The position numbers and the translations under genes are program-made. From NCBI RefSeq assembly GCF_036670015.1, contig NZ_CP137636.1:4008501-4072500 (forward strand): 64,000 bases of DNA. The letters are read 5' to 3'. This document shows, in pieces, positions 38,819 to 45,348 of the stretch (its first letter is position 1; each line of letters begins with the position of its first letter). Under the pieces are notes generated by a model that did not search any database, was not told where the DNA came from, and saw only the letters and a program-made list of their open reading frames with translations. Source of the stretch: Niallia sp. XMNu-256 (GTDB taxonomy: Bacteria; Bacillota; Bacilli; Bacillales; Cytobacillaceae).

Positions 38819-40747
38819 TTAATCCTTCCCAAAATAAATGGGCTCTGGATGATCGACCACCAAATAGCCACCAATTTCGGCAACATCTTGTTTAAAAGCT
38901 TCACTTTGAATGACAGATACTAACCCTTGTCCAGCTTGACTTTCATAAAATTCCTTCGTCATTAATAAATCATAGCTTTCATCTGACACTGGAATAAAAT
39001 CAATATCCATCGTTTTTGCTGCAGAATAAATGCCTAGACCGATTGCCTCTTCATCCACCTTCACTTCAGCTGCAACACTTAAGTGGGAAAACATTTCCCG
39101 GTTGTACCCAATGATACTCTCAGAAGTGAGCCCTGCTTCTTTTAATAACAAATCAAACAAGATTCTAGTACCTGCCCCTTTTTGGCGATTAACAAATTGA
39201 GCCTTTTTATCGGTAATATCCTTTATACTCTGTATCCCCATCGGATTGCCTTTAGCTACAAACCAGCCCTGTTGACGCTTTAAAAAAGGATATAGAACCA
39301 CTTCTTCTCCCGCTAAAAACCTCTTAATATACGGGATATTATAGGTGTTACTTTCAGGATCAAGCAAGTGGACCCCAGCGACATGGGCTTCGCCTTTTTT
39401 AATCGCCATCAATCCAGCCATACTGCCGACATGAGACGAAATAATTTTCGTACTCGTGTTAACCTTTTTCAAATGCGAAGATAATAAATCAATCGTTAAA
39501 TCATGGCTCCCATTAAAAACGATCGCTTGGCTGATTTCCTCAATCGGTTTTAATAGCTCGACTTCAACTGTTTCTCCTTGCTCAAAACCAAGGATTTGTG
39601 ACGGAATGTGAAGCATCCCATCTGCCTTCACAAGGCTCATCGTTACACCGGCAGCTCTTGGCAATGGATTGGCAACATATTCCCCGTTGACATGACCAAT
39701 ACTCATCCGAATAAAGTCTTCCGCTCCCATCGTACCGACAATCCGGCGACCTAACTTCACCTTTAATGTTGGCCGCTTTGGTACCGGTACTTGTAAATAG
39801 TCACAAACTAGCGGCTGAACAAACCATTCTAAATCCAAATAGGCGGAGACAGGGTAACCAGGAACCCCAATAACAAGCTTGTCTTTAATTTTCCCAAGCA
39901 CGATCGGTTTGCCAGGTCTTGTTGCGACCCCATGTGTATAAACCTCACCCAATTCCTCAATAATATGAACCGTATAATCTTCAGAACCTGCGGAAGATCC
40001 TGCATTAATAATGACAATGTCAGCATGGTCAACCGCATGTAGCAATACGTTTTTAATGTCTTCTGGCTCATCATTAACAATGGAAGTTAGCTGTGGTTCA
40101 CCGCCCCATTCATGGATATAGTTCGCCATCACCGAGCCATTAAATTCAACCAGTTTTCCTGGCGGGGTTTCTCCATTCGGAAACACGAGCTCATCTCCCG
40201 TTGGAATAATGGACACGACCGGTTTTTTCATCACAGGAATTTCGATGCATTGTGAAGCAAGCAAAACGCCAATATCGACAGGACGGACTTTGTGACCTTG
40301 TGGAAATAGCATTTCCTCTTGAACAATATCCTCACCAATTGGGCGGATATGTTGCCAAGGTGAAGCTGGCTCAATAATTTCCACCGTTTCCTCATCAAGT
40401 TCTTGAACATATTCAATCATAATTACCGCGTTATAGGGTGAAGGGATTTCATTCCCTGTATTTACGTACACAAATCCTTCATTCAGCTTCAGAGCAACGG
40501 GGTTTTGCTCATGGGCGGCAAATGTTTCCTCAGCTTTCACAGCGATCCCATCCATGGCTGAGGCATGATAATGCGGACTTGACATTTTTGCAAAAATGGG
40601 TGCAGCGGTTACTCTGCCTAATGCTTGTGTACTTGGAATCGTTTCAACCTGTCGCTCAGGATTAAAATTACGTAACAGTTCTTGTAAAGCTTCTTCTCTT
40701 GGTGTGTCTTGCAAATAAATTTTGCGTTTATATTTTGCCCTCTTCAT
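38819..40747 (-). CDS. MoeA fused to a periplasmic-binding-protein-like domain
   Basis: 642 aa in two parts. Residues ~15-415 are MoeA-like (molybdopterin molybdotransferase): SAMDGIAVKAEET, IPTGDELV, AGSSAGSEDYT and GVPGYPVSAYLDLEWFV. Residues ~420-640 form a type 2 substrate-binding domain as in LysR or ModA-type proteins: FNGSHDLTIDLLSSHL, HVAGVHLLDPESNTYN, FVNRQKGAGTRILFDLLLKEAG, EVKVDEEAIGLGIYSAAKTMDIDFIPV. No signal peptide, so the domain is cytosolic and could bind molybdate/tungstate or a precursor. It follows a canonical moeA directly. Start: ATG 40747 with AGGTGAT; a GTG at 40756 touching the moeA stop is the alternative. Confidence 0.88.
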   Translation of the reverse strand: MKRAKYKRKIYLQDTPREEALQELLRNFNPERQVETIPSTQALGRVTAAPIFAKMSSPHYHASAMDGIAVKAEETFAAHEQNPVALKLNEGFVYVNTGNEIPSPYNAVIMIEYVQELDEETVEIIEPASPWQHIRPIGEDIVQEEMLFPQGHKVRPVDIGVLLASQCIEIPVMKKPVVSIIPTGDELVFPNGETPPGKLVEFNGSVMANYIHEWGGEPQLTSIVNDEPEDIKNVLLHAVDHADIVIINAGSSAGSEDYTVHIIEELGEVYTHGVATRPGKPIVLGKIKDKLVIGVPGYPVSAYLDLEWFVQPLVCDYLQVPVPKRPTLKVKLGRRIVGTMGAEDFIRMSIGHVNGEYVANPLPRAAGVTMSLVKADGMLHIPSQILGFEQGETVEVELLKPIEEISQAIVFNGSHDLTIDLLSSHLKKVNTSTKIISSHVGSMAGLMAIKKGEAHVAGVHLLDPESNTYNIPYIKRFLAGEEVVLYPFLKRQQGWFVAKGNPMGIQSIKDITDKKAQFVNRQKGAGTRILFDLLLKEAGLTSESIIGYNREMFSHLSVAAEVKVDEEAIGLGIYSAAKTMDIDFIPVSDESYDLLMTKEFYESQAGQGLVSVIQSEAFKQDVAEIGGYLVVDHPEPIYFGKD

Positions 40748-40756
40748 TCCGATCAC

Positions 40757-41986
40757 CTACCCAAATAATCTGACTGTCACCGTATCTCCTTTTTGAACAC
40801 CTTCGCTTTTTTCCGGAATTTCAATCATTCCTTCACTTTTTACTAGGGTCGATATAAGCCCAGACTTCCCCAGAATCGGCTCTGCATACCATTGATTATT
40901 TTCATAGTAAACTTGTGCCCGAATATAATCGGTTCTTCCCATTGTAGAAGGAAGATTCTTTGTTACAACCGCTTTCGCTAAGTTTTTCTCAGTGCCATTC
41001 CAACCTTGTAATCTATGTAAAATGGCCTTACCAAAAAGATAAAAAATGATCATCGCTGAAGCAGGATGACCGGGCAGGCCCATAATCGGTTTCCCATTAG
41101 CAGATGCTAAAATCGTAGGTTTACCTGGCTTTATTGAAACGCCATGAACAAATACACCTGGCTTGCCAAGGGAATCAATCACTTCAACCGAATAGTCTTT
41201 CGTTCCAACCGAGCTTCCTCCTGAAAGAATAAAGCAATCGGTTTTTTCAAGCATTTCTTTGGTCGCCCTTTCTAACTCATCACGGCGATCCTCCACAATT
41301 CCACCATACAAAAATTCACAGCCCCACTCGGTTACAAGGGAGCCAATCGTAATCCCGTTCATATCACGAACTTGTCCAATTCCAAGCTCTTTTGTTTCTA
41401 TTGGAACAATTTCATCTCCTGTTGAAAGATAGCCAATTACAGGTTTACGGTAAACGGTTACCTCCGTAATTCCTTGAGAAGCTAAGGCTCCTAATTCTTG
41501 AGCGCGCAACTTTGTTCCAACGGTAACAAGAAGCTCTCCTTCTTTTAAATCTTCCCCAACTGAAATCACATTTTCCCCTGGTGCGACTTGTCTGTATAAA
41601 TTAAGTAGGCCGCTTAAATCCTCACAGTGTTCAATCATGATCACCGCATCACTGCCTTCAGGAAGCATACCACCAGTAGGGACATACATCGCTTCACCAG
41701 CCTGTACCGCCTTGTCTGGAGCCTCCCCCATCAAGACTTCACCTGTTACTGTGAGAAATCCGGGCATGTTTTCCGAGGAACCAAATGTATCGGCCGCCTT
41801 TACGGCATAACCGTCAACAGACGAGCGACGAAACCCAGGAACATTTTCTTTCACAATGATGTCTTCCGCCAAAATATAATTCAATGCTTCATGTAGAGGT
41901 TTTACCTCTTTTTCAGATAAAGGTTTGATCCACTCGTCAATAAGAGAAAACGTTTCCTCAACTGATTTTACTTGGAAAAATTTCAT
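40757..41986 (-). CDS. moeA: Molybdopterin molybdotransferase MoeA
   Basis: 409 aa, inserts molybdate into adenylated molybdopterin. Motifs: VPGFRRSSVDGYAVKAADT, VPTGGMLPEGSDAVIMIEH, STGDEIVP, LSGGSSVGTKDYSVEVI, SIKPGKPTILA and GLPGHPASAMIIF, all expected. The ATG overlaps the mobA stop by 4 nt and the next gene begins right after its stop, so mobA-moeA-fusion are one tightly packed operon. Having two MoeA-type proteins suggests one handles molybdenum and the other tungsten or a special delivery step; that is inference. Confidence 0.95.
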   Translation of the reverse strand: MKFFQVKSVEETFSLIDEWIKPLSEKEVKPLHEALNYILAEDIIVKENVPGFRRSSVDGYAVKAADTFGSSENMPGFLTVTGEVLMGEAPDKAVQAGEAMYVPTGGMLPEGSDAVIMIEHCEDLSGLLNLYRQVAPGENVISVGEDLKEGELLVTVGTKLRAQELGALASQGITEVTVYRKPVIGYLSTGDEIVPIETKELGIGQVRDMNGITIGSLVTEWGCEFLYGGIVEDRRDELERATKEMLEKTDCFILSGGSSVGTKDYSVEVIDSLGKPGVFVHGVSIKPGKPTILASANGKPIMGLPGHPASAMIIFYLFGKAILHRLQGWNGTEKNLAKAVVTKNLPSTMGRTDYIRAQVYYENNQWYAEPILGKSGLISTLVKSEGMIEIPEKSEGVQKGDTVTVRLFG

Positions 41987-42597
41987 GATTCGCTCCCACC
42001 ACCTTTTGTCTTTATGAGATCCATTGCTTGATGATATTCATTTGGGTGATTCATATTAAAAAAGTAAATATGCTCTGTAGAAATGCCTTGAGCAGTTAAT
42101 TCCTCGTTTATTACTATTTTAACATGAATAGTATGTAATAGTTGTCTAATACGGAGTTGTTTTTCAGAAAGTGATTGGGCGACACGCGGCACGATTTGTT
42201 TGCGATAGGCTGCAAAAAGGGGATGCAACTGCCCATCTATTTCCGGTACAGCTGCCTGGTAATGGTCTAAAAGGGTAAGTAAGTACTTACCCAAGTCTAT
42301 CGAAATAAAAGGCATGTCACAGGCGACAATCAAGTTTTTTTCTGTGTTTGACGCAGATAAACCTGCCTCAATCCCAGCAAGGGGGCCCATATCCTTCTGT
42401 TTGTCCTCCACCATTGGAAGTTGTAAAAATTCATAGTCACTGAAATGGTTCGTGACGATAATGATGTGATCCACCATTTGTTCTAAACTCTCAACGATCC
42501 GTTCAATGACCGTTTTCCCTTCTATTGTAAGAAGGGCTTTATTTGTACCCATTCTACTTGATTTACCACCTGCTAAAATAATGCCTGTTGTTTTCAT
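41983..42597 (-). CDS. mobA: Molybdenum cofactor guanylyltransferase MobA
   Basis: 204 aa. Adds GMP to the molybdenum cofactor to make the bis-MGD used by formate dehydrogenase. Signature LAGGKSSRMGTNKALL binds GTP; DMPFISIDLGKYLL carries the metal Asp; PEIDGQLHPLFAAYRK is the substrate region. GTG/ATG: ATG 42597 follows GAGGTGTTTAATTA. It is the first of the packed mobA-moeA-moeA-like set, 17 nt after fdhE. Consistent with a DMSO-reductase family enzyme in the island. Confidence 0.95.
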   Translation of the reverse strand: MKTTGIILAGGKSSRMGTNKALLTIEGKTVIERIVESLEQMVDHIIIVTNHFSDYEFLQLPMVEDKQKDMGPLAGIEAGLSASNTEKNLIVACDMPFISIDLGKYLLTLLDHYQAAVPEIDGQLHPLFAAYRKQIVPRVAQSLSEKQLRIRQLLHTIHVKIVINEELTAQGISTEHIYFFNMNHPNEYHQAMDLIKTKGGGSES

Positions 42598-42614
42598 AAT
42601 TAATTAAACACCTC

Positions 42615-43421
42615 TTAGTGAGAAGCTTCTTCTTCCTCTTCCCCATATCCATAACCGTTTTCTTGTGCCATATAGTCTAAGTGAATACTTTTTAGATCTA
42701 GTAATTCTGGTGTTGCTACTTTTAATAACTTCCGAGTATCAATAACTTTAGTATACCCGTTACAAGACTTACATGCATAGATTTCTGCACTATCATCCTC
42801 TTCCACTCTTATAACGACAACTTGTCCCGGTTCTTCTGTTCCACAATGGGCGCAGCTAATTTTCTTCTCTTCCCATGCAAAATGGCATCTTGAACAAGTG
42901 ACTTCCTTTTTACCGATTTTATTCAGTACTGCTAGTCTAGGAGGCTCTCCGCAAACTGGACAGGATCCTTTGTGTGCCTTTTTTGGAATCTGTTCACTTA
43001 CCTCCTGGGCCGCTTTCTGAATAAAAGGTCGCAGAGCATTTTCAGCTAAAAATAATGGCAGCCACTCTGGAAGACCATGTTCTTTAGCGTAATCTGCAAA
43101 ATAATAGGAATTTACGGCAACCGCTTCTCTTACCCATCTTTCTAGTATTTCATTGGTTAATAGTGACTTTATTTTATCTATGTCCTGTGCTGAGTCTGAT
43201 TTATTCTCTACTATAATCTTTGAAAGTTGATCCATCACCGCGCTGTAATCCTTTACATGAATATGTAACTCAAGATGGGGAAGCAAAGGATAATCCTTTA
43301 TTGTAGCGCCTTCCTGGTTGATCACCTCTTTCCCTGACAAGGATTGTAGCTCCCGTTGCGTTAAATCTGAAATGGCTTCTTGGAACATTAGATATTCTGA
43401 ACTTATAACATTAGTTTTCAT
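42615..43421 (-). CDS. fdhE: Formate dehydrogenase accessory protein FdhE
   Basis: 268 aa. FdhE-like protein, thought to help maturation of respiratory formate dehydrogenase. Four CxxC knuckles form two rubredoxin-like zinc/iron sites: Cys154-157 (CPVCGEP), Cys176-179 (CSRCHF), Cys190-193 (CAHCGTE) and Cys217-220 (CKSC), with family-typical spacing. The N-terminal ~150 residues are helical. The C-terminus is Glu/His rich (GEEEEEASH). Start ATG 43421 after GAGGTGAAAATA; the frame extends 26 codons further into a repeat. It precedes mobA by 17 nt and is separated from fdnI by a long inverted repeat and another repeat. Confidence 0.88.
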   Translation of the reverse strand: MKTNVISSEYLMFQEAISDLTQRELQSLSGKEVINQEGATIKDYPLLPHLELHIHVKDYSAVMDQLSKIIVENKSDSAQDIDKIKSLLTNEILERWVREAVAVNSYYFADYAKEHGLPEWLPLFLAENALRPFIQKAAQEVSEQIPKKAHKGSCPVCGEPPRLAVLNKIGKKEVTCSRCHFAWEEKKISCAHCGTEEPGQVVVIRVEEDDSAEIYACKSCNGYTKVIDTRKLLKVATPELLDLKSIHLDYMAQENGYGYGEEEEEASH

Positions 43422-43460
43422 TATTTTCACCTCAGAAATAGTAATAAACAAATATGAAAC

Positions 43461-43575
43461 GAGGCTGACTCGAGGTAGCTCAACTCCCACAACGAACAAA
43501 TATCAAACCCATTTACCATTGATATGTGTTATTTTATTGTGGGGGTCTGACACGAACATTCCTCAAGTCAGCCTC
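43461..43575 (-). repeat. Long inverted repeat upstream of fdhE
   Basis: GAGGCTGACTCGAGG (43461-43475) is matched 14 of 15 by the reverse complement of CCTCAAGTCAGCCTC (43561-43575). Nested inside, CCCACAA (43486) pairs with TTGTGGG (43537). The whole would fold into a ~115-nt hairpin in the transcript between fdnI and fdhE; it could end or attenuate transcription or protect the 3' end. Confidence 0.7.
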
Positions 43576-43611
43576 TCTTTCTGTTTATTTCTTAAAAAGC
43601 ATAATTCTCTG

Positions 43612-43815
43612 TCTAGCAGAAGTGCCGCCGCTTTTCTTTGTCTAGCTGCGGAGCCTACCTCCTCGAGGTCATAAGGTTTTTCTTTGGGCTTCAGCCCTTA
43701 GAAAAATCAATCAGGCTCTGCGTGACAAGCCAATCCATCAAGAAGGTTAAAGTACAACCTTCGTGCCGGCTTGTCTTGTGCTTGTCGGGGGTGGGCAAGG
43801 CGCCTCCGCTTTTCT
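43612..43815. repeat. Intergenic repeat with module M
   Basis: Flanked by similar words: GTGCCGCCGCTTTTCT at 43622 and GGCGCCTCCGCTTTTCT near 43799, with CGGAGCCTACCTCCTCGAGG and GCTTGTCGGGGGTGGGC inside; such GC-rich elements are common between Bacillus genes. It carries the 46-bp module at 43681-43726 (begins TCTTTGGGCTTCAGCCC) also found in the E1 copy at 29237. It separates fdnI from fdhE; no gene is seen. Confidence 0.65.
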
Positions 43816-43820
43816 GGGTA

Positions 43821-44537
43821 TTATGCCCCTTTGTTTTGATTTTTCTCTTCTTCTTTTCTAGCTTGTTCTTCTTCTGCTACGATTTCATTGTACCAATTTT
43901 CATGGTGATGTTTGGCATAGTCTTCTGAACAATATCCTGTTGTCATCCCTTCAAGTGATGCTTTAGAGGATGGATTTTTACTAGACAAGTAGATGTGCCC
44001 AATTATAACCATAAACGATAAGCCTAAAGCAATGTTGTGAATCGGGTATGACCAGTCAATGGCCCATCCTGGAAAATACTGAGGTACCCACATCACGACT
44101 CCAGAAGCAACAAACATAAAGAATGTAAAGATTTGCATTAGAGAGTTTAATTTTTCTCCACCACTGATAAAGTCTTGCGGAGGATTTTTGACTTTAAAGC
44201 CAAACATATCAAATGGGAAGTTCATTAAATACTTAATATCATGTTTACCCCATTTGAATGCATTTTTTAGCCAGTGAAACATACTTTTTCGATCAAAGAT
44301 TAACATATAGATCGGGAACAATACGAAGGCAATCGCTGCACCTCTATGAATTAAGCGTGCCATTGCCGGTCCGCCAAATAATACATACAACCAGTCAAAG
44401 AACTCGGTGTACATGGCAAGTCCTGTTAAATAGAGGACGAAATAAGAAATGGCATAACCCCAGTGAAAGATCATGAAGTGAATCGAAAAACGTTTTACCT
44501 TCCCATCAACAATTTTCGGTTTGCGCTTACTCATGAT
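43821..44537 (-). CDS. fdnI: Formate dehydrogenase cytochrome b556 (gamma) subunit
   Basis: 238-aa di-haem membrane subunit that passes electrons from FdnH to menaquinone. Four membrane helices: FMIFHWGYAISYFVLYLTGL, GAAIAFVLFPIYMLIF, LMQIFTFFMFVASGVVMWV, and IHNIALGLSFMVIIGHIYLS. Candidate haem ligands are His in FHWGYA, LIHRGA, PIHNIALG and IGHIYL. The C-terminus is charged and cytosolic (EEEQARKEEEKNQNKGA). The ATG at 44537 overlaps the fdnH stop region; AGGTGAGG is 6 nt upstream. An ATG three codons earlier is less favoured. Confidence 0.93.
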   Translation of the reverse strand: MMSKRKPKIVDGKVKRFSIHFMIFHWGYAISYFVLYLTGLAMYTEFFDWLYVLFGGPAMARLIHRGAAIAFVLFPIYMLIFDRKSMFHWLKNAFKWGKHDIKYLMNFPFDMFGFKVKNPPQDFISGGEKLNSLMQIFTFFMFVASGVVMWVPQYFPGWAIDWSYPIHNIALGLSFMVIIGHIYLSSKNPSSKASLEGMTTGYCSEDYAKHHHENWYNEIVAEEEQARKEEEKNQNKGA

Positions 44538-45348
44538 GATCCTCACCTTCCTTTCCTCTATTCTTAAACTTTAATGCACCCTGTACAGCCATTGCAGCTA
44601 AAATACCAGCTGTTGTTGCACCAGCCATTAGTTTTCCGACCGGTTGAGCAATATCTTTCCAAATCACTTGAGAAAGCTTTGCTTGTGGATTTTCAGGAAG
44701 TCCATACACTGATGGCTTTTCAGCTAATAAATAAACCGTTGCTGTTCCATCAATTCCAGGCGGGTTATAAATATTTGCATTTGGATAACGCTCTTTCACC
44801 ACTGCCAAACGGGCTTCTGCATCGCGCAAAACGGATTGTTTGTCACCAAATACAAGGCAGTCTGTATGACATGCTGTTACACAAGCTGGCTGTAACCCAT
44901 TTTCAAGACGGCTTGTACAAAGGTCACACTTTTGAGCAAGACGGTATTCTTTTCCTTTTTGATCTTTATAAGTGGCAAGTTGGATGACATCAAAGTAACA
45001 ACCTTGAACACAATAACCGCAACCTACACATAGATCATTGTCAATCACAACTGAACCGAATTCTGTATGACTAATCGCATTTTCTGGACAGGCCAATTCA
45101 CATCCAGCTGTTGTACAGTGCAAGCAAGCTGCATGACGGAATAACCAATCAAAACCGCCATCTGCTCTCTCATGCTCATCATATGTGATTATATTCCACG
45201 TATTGGCTGTCAAAGCTTCATGGGATTGCATACTTCCATGAAACTCTTCCGGCTCAGCCGGAAGATCGTTCCAGTTTTTACAAGCGACCATACATGCACG
45301 GCAACCATCACATTTCGTTACATCAACAAACTTTATAAACTCTCCCAT
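44527..45348 (-). CDS. fdnH: Formate dehydrogenase iron-sulphur (beta) subunit
   Basis: 273 aa. Electron-transfer subunit with four [4Fe-4S] clusters. Cysteine clusters: CDGCRACMVACKNW, CLHCTTAGCELACPE, CVGCGYCVQGCYF and CDLCTSRLENGLQPACVTACHTDC (in parts). The C-terminal helix GATTAGILAAMAVQGAL anchors it to the membrane. ATG 45348 shares a base with the fdnG stop (TAATG); RBS GGAGGTCGAAATA lies within fdnG, so the pair is translationally coupled. Order G-H-I is that of E. coli fdnGHI. Confidence 0.96.
   Translation of the reverse strand: MGEFIKFVDVTKCDGCRACMVACKNWNDLPAEPEEFHGSMQSHEALTANTWNIITYDEHERADGGFDWLFRHAACLHCTTAGCELACPENAISHTEFGSVVIDNDLCVGCGYCVQGCYFDVIQLATYKDQKGKEYRLAQKCDLCTSRLENGLQPACVTACHTDCLVFGDKQSVLRDAEARLAVVKERYPNANIYNPPGIDGTATVYLLAEKPSVYGLPENPQAKLSQVIWKDIAQPVGKLMAGATTAGILAAMAVQGALKFKNRGKEGEDHHE

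Noticed and set aside
43318-43928. + strand frames across fdhE 5' end and the repeats
   Set aside because: They run through an inverted repeat and a known-type intergenic repeat and are antisense to fdhE and fdnI; no ribosome sites.
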